DNA of 64,000 nt from Mariniblastus sp. GTDB lineage: Bacteria > Planctomycetota > Planctomycetia > Pirellulales > Pirellulaceae. Where the stretch lies: assembly GCA_022447555.1 (NCBI GenBank), contig JAKVBF010000013.1, forward strand, positions 1 through 64,000. Direction: 5' to 3'. Below the pieces are notes generated by a model. That model worked only from the letters and a program-made list of their open reading frames with translations, was not told the DNA's origin and did not search any database. The number at the start of each line of letters is the position of its first letter. The first letter of the stretch is position 1. Of this stretch, positions 11,038 to 24,286 are shown piece after piece. The position numbers were made by a program, and so were the translations under genes.

Positions 11038-11841
11038 TCAGTGATTTTCTTGATCGGCTCTTTGTGAATCGATCAGCTTGTGGGGGTCTGCCAGGATCGT
11101 CCCACTTTTAATCCCTTGTTCATACATTTCCAGTTCCCGGGCTTCCGCCTTATCAATATCGACCTTATAAAATCCAACTAAGGCGCTTAAACCGATAACC
11201 GCGATGATCGCTCCAACGCCCAAACAGATGTGACTCGCCATCTTTTGAGCTTTGGGACTGACCCAGACGCCCCAGGTGATTCCCATCGTCCACAAACCAT
11301 TGGCAAAGTGGAAAACACATGCCAAAATCCCAATCGCGTAAAGACCTGAAACGATTGGATTTTGAAGAGCTTTGGCCGCGGTCGAAGCCGCATTGTAAGG
11401 CCGGAACTGAGCAAGACCGATCGGGTCGGCAATCGTCTCACGAAACCAGTCTGCATGAATCACGCCGTTCATCTGCAGGACATGCCAGAGTATGAAGAAA
11501 AAGGCGATCATCCCCGTGACCCGCTGAGCGACGTAACGATAGTTCGCCTGATAGGGATATTTCGAGACGTTGCTCCTGCCCTGAAAGATAAAAACGAAGC
11601 CCAATAAAGCATGAAAGATGATAGGTAAAAATATGAACAACCATTCCACCACTAAAACCGCCGGGCCGAGACTGTGGATTTGGTAAACGATCTTTTGGTA
11701 GGACTCCGTGCCGTTGTTGATACTAGCATTTGCCATCAAATGGACGACCATGAACGCGCCAACCGGAATCAATCCGGAGAGTGAGTGTAGACGCCGAATC
11801 ATGAATTCGTGTCGCTCGAAAAAACTCATTTCTTGAGTCAC
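11038..11841 (-). CDS. sdhC: Succinate dehydrogenase cytochrome b558 subunit
   Basis: 267 residues. Membrane anchor that binds heme and reduces quinone. Five hydrophobic segments are visible, with histidines suited to heme ligation in RRLHSLSG, MVVHLMAN, IFHALLGF, LWHVLQMN and CVFHFANG, as in the single-polypeptide diheme B-type SdhC. It is first in the sdhCAB operon, and its start (ATG 11841) is followed directly by a conserved FFERHEFMIRRLHSLSG opening. No sdhD is present, which is normal for this type. Confidence 0.93.
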   Translation of the reverse strand: MTQEMSFFERHEFMIRRLHSLSGLIPVGAFMVVHLMANASINNGTESYQKIVYQIHSLGPAVLVVEWLFIFLPIIFHALLGFVFIFQGRSNVSKYPYQANYRYVAQRVTGMIAFFFILWHVLQMNGVIHADWFRETIADPIGLAQFRPYNAASTAAKALQNPIVSGLYAIGILACVFHFANGLWTMGITWGVWVSPKAQKMASHICLGVGAIIAVIGLSALVGFYKVDIDKAEARELEMYEQGIKSGTILADPHKLIDSQRADQENH

Positions 11842-12323
11842 TTACAAGTCCTCTTTGATGCAACATACCTTGGAAGAGAAAAGCTCTTTGGCATGACCTA
11901 CCTGACGTTGACCGGCGTTTTCTCAAACGGCCCGGAACTCAACACATTATAAGGAGTAACACTCGCCAACCATAGACGTTGAAATCGTGTTAACCGGCCG
12001 AATCCAACCCCCGTGTCTTGGGTCGTTGAGCATGAAAAAGCTGCTCTCCGATAACACCTAACTGGCTTTTTAGCCCTTCGGTTAACCGCCGGTTTGCGCC
12101 AGTTTGTGCCGGCCCAGCCGTCCAACACCTCCTCGTCTCCGATGAAGCCCCTGCAAACACCCATGGTTGGCCTCCCATCGCAAATGTTTCATTTCCAACC
12201 GTCTTAATTTTATGGGGTTTTTAGATTATTTTCCCCTAAAAATGAATCAACCCAAGGGCTTTTCGGCTTTTTCGATTCGACTTAGATTATGGGCTTTGCG
12301 AGTCCCTTATTTAGAAAACGTTT
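11842..12323. other. Intergenic region between sdhC and kdsB
   Basis: A 482-base divergent spacer that should hold the sdhCAB promoter (minus) and the kdsB promoter (plus). Its right half is AT-rich (around 12200-12320). The open frames on the minus strand in this interval are unsupported. No RNA gene is recognised. Confidence 0.5.
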
Positions 12324-13073
12324 GTGAAATCGGTCATCGTCATACCGGCCCGAATGGAATCATCCCGCTTGCCTAGGAAAATGCTCCTAGCCGAGACTGG
12401 CAAAACACTTATCGAACATACCTTTATTGCCGCCAGCCAGAGCCTCTTGGCCTCCGAGGTCATTGTCGCCACGGATCACGTCGATATCCAAAACGCAGTC
12501 GAGGAATTCGGGGGCAAAGCAATTCTCACAGATCCCGGTCATCGAAGCGGCTCTGATCGACTGGCTGAAGTAGCGAGTGAATTGCCACAATTCGACCTGT
12601 TCGTCAATGTCCAGGGGGACGAACCGGAAATAGAGGGACGCTACATCGATCAGGCGATTGAACGCCTCCAGCAAACGCCTCTAGCAGCCGTCGCCACCCT
12701 CGCTTCACCCTTGAGGGCCTCAGAGCGATTGCGGGATCCGGCCTGCGTTAAAGTCGTTTTTGACGAAAACTTTCGCGCACTCTATTTTAGCCGTAGTCCC
12801 ATACCGATGCCGCGAGACGGAGCCGAGAAATGGTTGGGCACGGAGCCAGCCTCTTTCTTTCAGCATATTGGGCTTTATGCGTACCGCCGGGAATATTTAT
12901 TGAAAATTCCCCAGCTGCCCAGAGCACGGATTGAAACAATCGAATCTCTTGAACAACTACGATTTTTACATGCCGGCTGGCCCATTTACGTTGATATCGC
13001 CCCCCATGCATTTCCAGGAATTGATACCGCTGAAGACTATCAGTCATTTGTCAGACGACGTGCAAATTGTTAG
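12324..13073 (+). CDS. kdsB: 3-deoxy-manno-octulosonate cytidylyltransferase
   Basis: 249 residues. Activates KDO with CTP to CMP-KDO for lipopolysaccharide inner core synthesis. The nucleotidyltransferase N-terminus PARMESSRLPRKMLL, the VNVQGDEPEI motif and the later FFQHIGLYAYRREYL segment are typical of KdsB. The start is GTG 12324; the reading frame fits the family's usual length with no upstream ATG alternative. The gene implies that this organism makes a KDO-containing LPS. It lies 159 bases before pyrG, whose product makes CTP, KdsB's co-substrate. Confidence 0.95.
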   Translation: MKSVIVIPARMESSRLPRKMLLAETGKTLIEHTFIAASQSLLASEVIVATDHVDIQNAVEEFGGKAILTDPGHRSGSDRLAEVASELPQFDLFVNVQGDEPEIEGRYIDQAIERLQQTPLAAVATLASPLRASERLRDPACVKVVFDENFRALYFSRSPIPMPRDGAEKWLGTEPASFFQHIGLYAYRREYLLKIPQLPRARIETIESLEQLRFLHAGWPIYVDIAPHAFPGIDTAEDYQSFVRRRANC

Positions 13074-13226
13074 GATCTTCGTTTGAGGAAAAATGGCCCA
13101 AACCCCATCCACTCAGGTTCCGCGAAACCTGGCTTCCAACATGGTTTGAAACCTGTTCCTCCACGTCCAACCGATCTCTCTGCGCGGCTTCGGTTTTTGA
13201 TTCATTAAAAGGATAGAAGGATCTGA

Positions 13227-14858
<1,632 letters not shown>

Positions 14859-14907
14859 TTTAAAACAGCTCTCGTTATAATCCAAACCCGAACCCTCGAG
14901 TAAAAAC

Positions 14908-15315
14908 ATGACCGACCCCAACGAAGAACCCAAAATCATTGTGGACGATGACTGGAAAGATCAAGTTCAAAAAGAAAAAGCGGCAGCTGAAGAGCTCGAG
15001 GAATCGGAGCCATTGCAGCAGGAGCTTCCACCGGCCTCTATTTCGATGCTGGTGACAACCCTTTCGACTCAAGCCTTGGCATCAATGGGTTACATCCCGG
15101 ACCCCAACGGACAGCCAATGACCAATCTACCGATGGCCAAACATTTCGTCGATACGATTGCCATTTTAGAAGAAAAAACCAAGGGCAACCTATCGGAAGA
15201 GGAAGAAAGCCTGCTAAACGATACGCTCCACCAGCTTCGCATGGCATTTGTCAACGCGTCGGGAGCCCCTACACCGGAACCGGGTAAAGGTAAATCCACC
15301 ATCGAATTACCATGA
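14908..15315 (+). CDS. DUF1844 domain protein
   Basis: 135 residues, cytoplasmic, function unknown. The N-terminal third is acidic and charged. The conserved DUF1844 core follows, with SISMLVTTLSTQALASMGYIP, then LPMAKHFVDTIAILEEKTKGNL and a helical LNDTLHQLRMAFVN end. This small family is common in planctomycetes and deltaproteobacteria, often near translation or nucleotide genes. It is linked here to pyrG by close spacing. Not a shadow frame: composition and family match are consistent. Confidence 0.85.
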   Translation: MTDPNEEPKIIVDDDWKDQVQKEKAAAEELEESEPLQQELPPASISMLVTTLSTQALASMGYIPDPNGQPMTNLPMAKHFVDTIAILEEKTKGNLSEEEESLLNDTLHQLRMAFVNASGAPTPEPGKGKSTIELP

Positions 15316-15500
15316 TCCCTGAACGGGCAAACCGAAGCATCACCTACGAGGAAACCGCGGGTGCAGAATACTTAAAGGGCTCGGAAAATTTTTGCTACAA
15401 TCGCAAGTTGGAGATTCAAGTGAATCGCAAAATGCCTTCTCGAATCGCATTTCGAATTCATTAAAGCCGTGCCGAGTGCATCGCTATCATCAACAAGACG

Positions 15501-16433
15501 CTATCTTTTAAGCATGGGGCCTGATTCGGGTAACGATCCTTCCGCCTGTATTATCGGCGGGTCACCTAACTCTCTCAGTGCTTTCAGGAAATTCCCAACC
15601 AGTTGACTTTGGTATCGATAGGGATTCCAGCAAACGGCAATCGTTCGCTTGGGAGCTTCACCCGCGATCGACCGGTAGACGACGCGATCGCTGGCAGTGG
15701 ACCGACAAGCCATTTCCGGAATCAGCGAGACGCCATGCCCAAGCCCCACCAAATTTTGAACCGTAATCAGTTGTTGGATACGAGATGTTGTAACCGGCTG
15801 AAACCGCTGTGTGTTGCAAAACGACTGGACGTTCTCTTGTAAGCAGTGGGCTTCGTCAAGCAATACGAACGGCTCGTCACGAATGTCATCGACGAAAATT
15901 TCTGGCTTATCAACGAAACGGTGATTGGCCGGCAACGCCAATAACAACTCCTCTTCAATCAATGGCTCAATCGTCAAGTATTTGGCTGTCGCCGGTAATG
16001 CCAAGATCCCCAGATCGACCTCGCCATTGGAACAACGTTTGAGTAAAACATCGGTCACGTCTTCGTTGACCACAAAACTAGCTTGGGCAAACTGCCCGCC
16101 AATTGCTTTTAAGAGTCCCGGTATAAAATAAGGACCGATCGTCGGGATCGCTGAAATGCCAATCCGGCCGGTTTGCCCATCATCGGTGATCTGACGTTTC
16201 ACATCGTCGACCATTTGTAAAATCTTATCTGCCTGTGCCCACAACACATGGCCCGCCGGCGTTACCTCGATTGATCGCCCTTGCCGCTCAAACAGAGGTT
16301 GCCCCAGTTCTTTTTCCAACTTGGCAATCTGCTGACTTAAGGCCGGTTGTGAGACAGAACAATCCTGCGCTGCACGAGTAAAACTACCGTGCTCAACAAT
16401 CTTGGTGAAATACTTAAGTTGTCCGAGATCCAT
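15501..16433 (-). CDS. oxyR: LysR-family regulator, OxyR-like peroxide sensor
   Basis: About 310 residues. The N-terminal winged helix-turn-helix is clear (FTRAAQDCSVSQPALSQQIAKLE), followed by a LysR substrate domain. Two cysteines, about residues 197 and 206, sit in HCLQENVQSFC. This matches the position and eight-residue spacing of the redox pair Cys199/Cys208 in E. coli OxyR, whose disulfide activates transcription of peroxide defence genes. An OxyR role is therefore likely, and katG lies 26 kb away in the same window. ATG 16433 is preferred over the in-frame TTG 16442. It is divergent from the lipoprotein gene at 16759. The symbol is by motif, not by full comparison. Confidence 0.85.
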   Translation of the reverse strand: MDLGQLKYFTKIVEHGSFTRAAQDCSVSQPALSQQIAKLEKELGQPLFERQGRSIEVTPAGHVLWAQADKILQMVDDVKRQITDDGQTGRIGISAIPTIGPYFIPGLLKAIGGQFAQASFVVNEDVTDVLLKRCSNGEVDLGILALPATAKYLTIEPLIEEELLLALPANHRFVDKPEIFVDDIRDEPFVLLDEAHCLQENVQSFCNTQRFQPVTTSRIQQLITVQNLVGLGHGVSLIPEMACRSTASDRVVYRSIAGEAPKRTIAVCWNPYRYQSQLVGNFLKALRELGDPPIIQAEGSLPESGPMLKR

Positions 16434-16758
16434 AACAAGCAAACTAGAATCAACAGTGAATAATTTCAGTCATGTATGTTTGTCATTATGGAGATCGAAC
16501 CCGCAAGATGCAAATTGCCTGTTGGAAGATTACAAAACTTTCTCGAGGGACAACTCAAGGCCCCACTCCGTTTTGCTAAAATGATTTCCAATTCGCCACT
16601 ATTCCCCGTTTGCCAGTAATATCGGCAGCCGTCCAAAACCGGTCTCGAAGCAGACGTTTCCGCAGTTTTTTCTCTAACAAAGCCGCTCGTTTGCGACAAA
16701 TTGGTCCCCATCCAATAGAATACGTGGATTCTCGTGCAACTTGGGAGCAAGGACAAAG
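16434..16758. other. Divergent intergenic region upstream of the OxyR-like gene
   Basis: 325 bases between the regulator (minus) and the thioredoxin-fold lipoprotein (plus). LysR regulators often autoregulate from such divergent spacers, so an operator is expected here. I could not identify a convincing OxyR box by eye. Confidence 0.4.
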
Positions 16759-18303
16759 ATGTCAAATCAGGTTTTAGCATTTTACAATTTTTTCAAACCC
16801 ACACCTCAAACGCCAGACAGGCTTGGGGTGACACCCCACTTATTCGCTCCTCAATGGGGCGGCTTGCTAGTTATTTTTTTTATGATCTTGGTAAGCGGAT
16901 GCAACGAAACCGTCGACCCTGACGAAGAAAAACGGAAGCGTTATCAGGTCGATAACAACATCTCGTCCTCTAAACTCAACCCACAGTCTGGCAAATCAAT
17001 CGTGTTGAGTGGTGATCAGGGGATTGCTGTCGAAAATGATGTTGATTCGCTAATGGCGAGGTCAAAAATGCTAGAGATGCGGTCTCAACAAATCGATTTC
17101 AAGGAGATGATTGGCGACCTGACAACCCAACAGCAAATTTCAGAGCGCATTCTCCAATTGGAAATCAACAAAGACCAACGTCTCTTTGCAGTTCAAAACT
17201 TACTGGTTTCTCTGCTCAAACGAATCGCCACGAGCGATCTGGTCGCCCGAGAAAAACTTTACGAAATCCTGCCGGATTATTTAGAGGATCGTAACCCGGA
17301 TATTCAGCGGGTTGCATGGATGGCTCAGACAACCGCACAGTTGGCTGACTTCCTACGCGTGGAGGAGGCAAACTCCGAAGGATTCGACGAAAGTATTAAG
17401 CAATTGTTGATACGATTCCCCACCGATCCACTCGTGGCTACCGAACTACAAGGCATTGTTGTTCAGCTAATGATCCGCGAACGTAGAGACGAAGCGATTG
17501 CCTTGATGGGCGAGCTGAGTAACGCTTACGCCAAAAGCGACAATGCGAATCTGCAAGAGCTATCAAAGATCCTCAAAGATCGAATGTATCTAGCAGAAAT
17601 CCAATTTGATCTTGTCGCCCAAAAGATGCGTCAAGGGAAACAGCAGATGGAAGTCCAGCAACAATTCTTGGGCCTGGTTGAGCAATTAGCGACAAAAAAA
17701 GACATGGGAAATGAGATCTACCGGGAAATCCTGTGGACCGAGCGATGGTTGGAAGAAATTGACAATTACGACGCTGCTGAGCAGATGTTACTTACCATGG
17801 AAACCAATATTGCGAACCATCAAGACGCAGCCTTCAGAGATAAAGTCACGGCCGATATCGGCAAAGCGAAAAACCGGCTGGCTCTGGTCGGAAAACCACT
17901 CGTGCTGACCGGGCAAGATCGCGCCGGTAAACCGCTGTCCACCGAAGCCCAAAAAGGAAAAACGACACTGGTGATTTTCTGGTCAGCCTCCGTTCCCTCC
18001 TCTGTCAAAGTGATGCAGCAACTAGTACAGATTTACCGACGCTATCATTCCAGAGGATTGGAAATTGTAAGCTTTTGCGTCGACAAAAATGCGTCCCAGG
18101 CGCTTAGTATTATTGGCAACCAGTCACCTCCATGGTTGTCAATGTATCGCTCTCAGGCGCCTAGCAGCCAGCAAGGAATGGACACAGCAGGGGTTCAACA
18201 GCTGCCCTATCTCATTTTACTGAATAAAGAGGGAATTGTGATCGACGTGAACCTATCGATACCAAAGCTGCCCAACGAAATTGAAGAATCGCTGGGCCCA
18301 TAA
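16759..18303 (+). CDS. Lipoprotein with C-terminal TlpA-like thioredoxin fold lacking CXXC
   Basis: 514 residues. A hydrophobic segment ends in the lipobox LVSGC at about residue 50, so a membrane-anchored lipoprotein with an unusually long N-terminal lead is predicted. The middle (about 100-370) is helical and charged. The last 130 residues have the TlpA/AhpC-type fold order (TTLVIFWSASVPSSVKVMQQL, then GLEIVSFCVDKN, then VQQLPYLILLNKEGIVIDV). The position of the redox CXXC is occupied by VPSS, so thiol-disulfide activity is unlikely. The start is ATG 16759, with AAGGA five bases before it; the frame is open further upstream to TTG 16741. Function unknown. Confidence 0.8.
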   Translation: MSNQVLAFYNFFKPTPQTPDRLGVTPHLFAPQWGGLLVIFFMILVSGCNETVDPDEEKRKRYQVDNNISSSKLNPQSGKSIVLSGDQGIAVENDVDSLMARSKMLEMRSQQIDFKEMIGDLTTQQQISERILQLEINKDQRLFAVQNLLVSLLKRIATSDLVAREKLYEILPDYLEDRNPDIQRVAWMAQTTAQLADFLRVEEANSEGFDESIKQLLIRFPTDPLVATELQGIVVQLMIRERRDEAIALMGELSNAYAKSDNANLQELSKILKDRMYLAEIQFDLVAQKMRQGKQQMEVQQQFLGLVEQLATKKDMGNEIYREILWTERWLEEIDNYDAAEQMLLTMETNIANHQDAAFRDKVTADIGKAKNRLALVGKPLVLTGQDRAGKPLSTEAQKGKTTLVIFWSASVPSSVKVMQQLVQIYRRYHSRGLEIVSFCVDKNASQALSIIGNQSPPWLSMYRSQAPSSQQGMDTAGVQQLPYLILLNKEGIVIDVNLSIPKLPNEIEESLGP

Positions 18304-18355
18304 GTTTGACGTCCAAGCGAGAATAGCTAATTCCCAAAGGACTCGGTAAACACGA

Positions 18356-18384
18356 AAAAAGGGCGGCGGAAAACCGGCCTTTTT
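18356..18384. terminator. Bidirectional intrinsic terminator
   Basis: Stem AAAAAGG-CGG against CCG-CCTTTTT with one G/G mismatch, a short A-rich loop, and T-runs on both strands. It lies between the convergent lipoprotein gene (ends 18303) and the isomerase gene (ends 18413), so it can stop both. Confidence 0.75.
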
Positions 18385-18412
18385 ATTTGAATCTTTAGAG
18401 GGTGGCAGAAGC

Positions 18413-19372
18413 TCACTCTGCAGCAGCAACCGACTCTTTCGACTCAGCACCTTCTGCTGCGGCCGCCTCAACAACCTCGCCTTCGGTTGAATCTTCCTCT
18501 TCCACTGGCGCCGCCGGAACTGGGTCGCTCAAACTTTCGTTAGCAATCAATCGTTCGAGCAATCGTGATATTTTGGCAACCACATCATCTCGATAGGCTC
18601 CCGAGAACGTTCTCACATCGGTTGCGACCGATACGGAACCATCGTAGCCGGCTGATTGTAGTGCGTTGTAAACGGCGACGGATAACGAGTTTTCCTGCGC
18701 GCCGGGCATAACACGATCCCCTTTGCTGAGGTTCGCCGGATCTGCATTTTCGCAAACATCTGCCAACCGCAATTCGGTAATCTGATTCGGCTTGAGCTCG
18801 GAAACTTGGTCCATGGCTCCGCCTGCTGCGACCCACTGCCATGTATCGAGCGCCAAACCTACATTGTCATGGCCAACTGTTTTGATCAAGGTCAGCATTT
18901 CTTCGGCGGTTTGGATGAATTTGTTTTCCAACTCGTTGGGGCCTACTTGCTGGAGGGCCAAGCCCACCTTGATATCGTTCTTACCAAGTGTTTCTCCAAG
19001 ACTGTGTAAACGAACGCGATGGCGTTCAAAATTTTCTTGGAATGCCGTGTCGCTTGAGGTTTCGATGACCACGTAGCACCGGCTTCCAGAGAGAGCCTCG
19101 CAGAGTGCCACGATCGTTGGGATTTTCGATTCGAAGTTGGCGTAATCACTGTCCGAAGCACCTATATTGACCGGCAACTGGAATGTGCCTAAATCAATTT
19201 TTGCGCTTTGGAGGAATTGGCAAGCAAATTCTTTACCCATCGCATCGTGACGGCCGACAAGGTCTTCCATATCAACCTCGACCCCTTTGAACTTGTAGGT
19301 CAAGGCCAATTCAATTAGTTCGTTTTGCCGGCCGGCTACGCCCAAGCCTTGGGTGTTAAGAATTTTTTCCAC
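18413..19372 (-). CDS. Sugar phosphate isomerase/epimerase-like TIM-barrel protein
   Basis: 319 residues, of the xylose isomerase-like/AP endonuclease 2 superfamily. Barrel elements are visible: YKFKGVEVDMEDL, CYVVIETSSDT, DIKVGLALQQVGP, HDNVGLALDTWQWV, ITELRLADV and DGSVSVATD. The substrate cannot be read from sequence; some metal ligands are substituted relative to canonical members, so catalysis is uncertain. An odd feature is the last 40 residues, a Glu/Ala-rich low-complexity tail (VEEEDSTEGEVVEAAAAEG) not part of the fold. It has no signal peptide and is convergent with the lipoprotein gene across a shared terminator. Confidence 0.8.
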   Translation of the reverse strand: MEKILNTQGLGVAGRQNELIELALTYKFKGVEVDMEDLVGRHDAMGKEFACQFLQSAKIDLGTFQLPVNIGASDSDYANFESKIPTIVALCEALSGSRCYVVIETSSDTAFQENFERHRVRLHSLGETLGKNDIKVGLALQQVGPNELENKFIQTAEEMLTLIKTVGHDNVGLALDTWQWVAAGGAMDQVSELKPNQITELRLADVCENADPANLSKGDRVMPGAQENSLSVAVYNALQSAGYDGSVSVATDVRTFSGAYRDDVVAKISRLLERLIANESLSDPVPAAPVEEEDSTEGEVVEAAAAEGAESKESVAAAE

Positions 19373-19673
19373 GTGGCCCTCGCTCTATCCTGAATGGTGA
19401 AACCGATCGTGAGTACGATGCCAAAAAAGCTCGAGCTGACCGGAAAATGAATTAGATGGGTTGAATTAAGCAGCGGATTATCTCAAAAGAAGCCAAACAC
19501 CGCTAGGTGTAAATAAAGGCGTCAAAAATTGGAATATACCGTTTTATCAGGCGTTTTTTTAGTTTAACCACTATTCCGGGGTGGGCCGGGCCGAATAATA
19601 ATATCGGACTGGTTATTTAACCAGTTTCAATGCTTGGGGCAGTCGCTTTGCGTCTCTGCCCTGCTAGTCAAAC
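19373..19673. other. Spacer upstream of the tmRNA gene
   Basis: 301 bases, with no gene seen. It should contain the ssrA promoter. A small inverted repeat CTGGTT-attt-AACCAG occupies 19609-19624, about 50 bases before the RNA start. Confidence 0.4.
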
Positions 19674-20033
19674 GGGGGCGAATTGGATTCGACCGGATAG
19701 CTAGAAGCGCTGGTGGCGTGTCGTGGTTGATCAGAAGGCCACGTAAAAATCTGATCACAAACTTTACTTGCCAACGATAACTTGGCTCTGGCTGCTTAAG
19801 AAAACGGTAGCCCCGGCTGATGGGTTTTGCTGGAGAGCCCTGAATGCTGGTCACCAATTCCAGATCGCTGTGAAGCACGTCGAGTACATTCACGGTTAAA
19901 ACTCGTTCTCGTCTAGTTAGGTGTTCAGTCTGTCGATGGACGGTGCATCTGACGAATCTCAAATAATCGACTACACACGTAGAGGCTATCGTGGAAATGT
20001 CGCGGGACGCGGGTTCGATCCCCGCCGCCTCCA
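19674..20033 (+). ncRNA. ssrA: Transfer-messenger RNA (tmRNA)
   Basis: Rescues stalled ribosomes by adding a degradation tag. The 5' end GGGGGCG followed by the conserved GGATTCGAC pairs with the 3' end CGCCTCC through seven base pairs including the usual G-U. The T-arm GGACGCGGGTTCGATCCC is canonical. The discriminator is A20033; CCA is not encoded (CTG follows). The tag frame starts at GCC 19770 and ends at TAA 19797-19799, giving ANDNLALAA, a typical ...LAA degron. Length is about 360 bases. The 144-codon minus-strand frame over this interval is a spurious antisense ORF. Confidence 0.95.
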
Positions 20034-20069
20034 CTGACGCCGGAGTCACAACCCGGCTCAAACCAAAAC

Positions 20070-20105
20070 AGGCTCGTCAGTTCATTTTGGCGAGCCTCTC
20101 TTTTG
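20070..20105 (+). terminator. Intrinsic terminator of tmRNA
   Basis: A perfect stem AGGCTCG (20070-20076) against CGAGCCT (20091-20097) with a 14-base loop, followed by CTCTTTT. It lies 37 bases after the mature tmRNA end. Confidence 0.8.
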
Positions 20106-20237
20106 CCCTGACCCTTCGGTAATCTTGATTACTATACAAAAACCAATCATGTTTCACCTCAATTTACAGTGCTTGCCTCTGGAGTCACAAGATCTTGGGT
20201 GTTGACCGAGAAATTCTGAAAAGCGATACTAAAGGTC

Positions 20238-20330
20238 GCAGGGGTGTCCTTTCTGGGCTGAGAGTTTTGGAAAGCATGTTTCGAAACAACCCTTCGAACC
20301 TGATACGGGTCATACCGACGAAGGGAGCGA
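20238..20330 (+). promoter_or_regulatory. TPP riboswitch (THI element)
   Basis: The leader of thiC contains the conserved TPP aptamer blocks: GGGGTGTC near 20241, GGGCTGAGAG near 20255-20264, and ACCCTTCGAACCTGATACGG near 20289-20308, with a distal CCGACGAAGGGAG that closes the ACCCTTCG stem. TPP binding normally lowers thiC expression. The thiC start lies 80 bases downstream, leaving room for an expression platform; translational or transcriptional mode cannot be decided. Confidence 0.93.
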
Positions 20331-20400
20331 GACGGCATCGTGTAATCTTTTGGGCATTGCCGCTCTCTCTTCTCCGAGTCGTTCCCCCATTGCAACTTAA

Positions 20401-22518
<2,118 letters not shown>

Positions 22519-22761
22519 GAGCTTTACCCCATCGCGAGCAGCTTCTTTTAGGTTTGGAGCAAGTCAAGTGGCATGCCGTACAACACAGCGTTTTGGCAAC
22601 AGGGATTTCCGGTTCCGGCCCCATCATACATGCGACCGTCGATCATTCGGAGAAAGTAAGCGAATATTCGAATTGGTTGAAACTAAATCACGCCTTCGAT
22701 GAGTTTATCAAGCTTCGCAAGGCTGACCGAACCGGCGCACGACAACTCATAGGAGTCGAGC

Positions 22762-24051
22762 TTGAAGTACATAAACATCAAACATCCCGAGCAAGTTGCT
22801 TCTTTCGCCCAAGCGGTCACGATGGGGCTCGGACGAGATCGGGGTCTGTTTTTCCCAGAGACCATACCACCGCTCAGCGACCTAGCCACTCTCTTGAGGA
22901 TGAGTTTTGTTGAACGCAGCGTCGAAATCCTTACCCACTTTGTCGATGACGCCTTTGAGCAAAAAACCTTGGAAAAAATCGTGAGCCGGGCGTTCAATTT
23001 CTCTGTGAACGTTACACCAGTCGAAACCCATGTTTTCGCATTGGAACTATTCCATGGCCCGTCGTTGGCGTTTAAAGATTTCGGGGCCCGATTTCTAGCA
23101 GAATGTTTGAGCCATCTATCGAGTGGCCCGACCACGATTCTAACTGCCACATCGGGGGATACCGGCGCGGCCGTCGCCCATGCTTTTTTTGATCAGCCCG
23201 AAATCCGAGTTGTGATTCTGTACCCTGAGGGCCGGATATCACAATTTCAGGAAAAACTATTTTGTACGCTCGGGAAAAATATTGAGACGTTTGCAGTAAG
23301 GTCTGACTTTGACGCGTGTCAGGCAATCGTTAAGCAAGCATTCGAAGATCAAACGATTCGTCAGTCGATTCAATTGAACTCGGCAAACTCGATCAACATC
23401 GGACGGCTCCTGGCTCAAGTCTGTTACTACTTCGAAGCCGTGGCACAGCTTCCAAGTCACGAAAGCATCGTCGTCTCAATTCCCTCAGGTAACTTTGGGA
23501 ACTTGACCGCCGGATTGATCGCCCGAGCAATGGGGCTACCTATCCAAAAATTCATCGCCGCCACCAATGCGAACGATACGGTTCCCAGATATTTCGATAA
23601 CAATATATGGGCGCCGAACCCAACTAAGGCGACGCTCACTAATGCAATGGACATCGCGGAACCGAACAACTTCCCACGTATCGAATGGCTTTTCAAAGAT
23701 TCCCCCAAAACACTCCGATCTGTCATCCAACCCCATGCGGTTTCCGATGTCCAAACACGCGAGTCAGTGAGTGCTTTGTATGAAATCAACTACATTGCCG
23801 AACCTCATACTGCGTTGGCATATGGTGCACTTAAAAACTATCTTCGAGATGACGAAATTGGATTGTTTTTAGGCACCGCCCATCCTGTCAAATTCAATGA
23901 AATCATCGAGGCAGAAATCGATGAAGCCGTACCGGTTCCGCCTGGGTTCGAAAGCCTGATGGAACAACCGTTGTTGAGCCAGGTTATCGAACCAGACTTT
24001 GAACTGATCAAAGGTCGGTTGCTCGGGTCGCAAAATGCGACACTGAGATAG
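22762..24051 (+). CDS. thrC: Threonine synthase
   Basis: 429 residues. A PLP enzyme making threonine from O-phosphohomoserine. The cofactor lysine is in SLAFKDFGARF (Lys about residue 105); the phosphate/PLP loop TATSGDTGAAVAHA and VSIPSGNFGNLTAGL are typical of the longer threonine synthase class. The start is TTG 22762, supported by AGGAG six bases upstream. Nothing nearby belongs to the same pathway. About 240 bases of apparently non-coding sequence separate it from thiC. Confidence 0.95.
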   Translation: MKYINIKHPEQVASFAQAVTMGLGRDRGLFFPETIPPLSDLATLLRMSFVERSVEILTHFVDDAFEQKTLEKIVSRAFNFSVNVTPVETHVFALELFHGPSLAFKDFGARFLAECLSHLSSGPTTILTATSGDTGAAVAHAFFDQPEIRVVILYPEGRISQFQEKLFCTLGKNIETFAVRSDFDACQAIVKQAFEDQTIRQSIQLNSANSINIGRLLAQVCYYFEAVAQLPSHESIVVSIPSGNFGNLTAGLIARAMGLPIQKFIAATNANDTVPRYFDNNIWAPNPTKATLTNAMDIAEPNNFPRIEWLFKDSPKTLRSVIQPHAVSDVQTRESVSALYEINYIAEPHTALAYGALKNYLRDDEIGLFLGTAHPVKFNEIIEAEIDEAVPVPPGFESLMEQPLLSQVIEPDFELIKGRLLGSQNATLR

Positions 24052-24286
24052 ATCGACTGAGAAGCATTCATAAAGTAGTTTTTTTGGCAGCAACATGATT
24101 CCGAGGGAAGGTTCCTCAGTCGGAAGATATTAAATTCAACACTTATGACCAGCCGCGATTCAACCGACTTGAATCCAAACCGTTCCGTTCGTTCATCCTA
24201 CCACGACGTTCTTTTGAACCTAAGCCTTACGAGTTTTGTTATCATAGATTGGAAAATACAAAGCCTTCATTCAAAAGATTAACATC

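Noticed and set aside
19627-20061. 144-codon minus-strand reading frame
   Set aside because: It lies wholly over the tmRNA gene, and its AGIEPASRD-type sequence is the known product of translating the antisense of tRNA-like T-arms.
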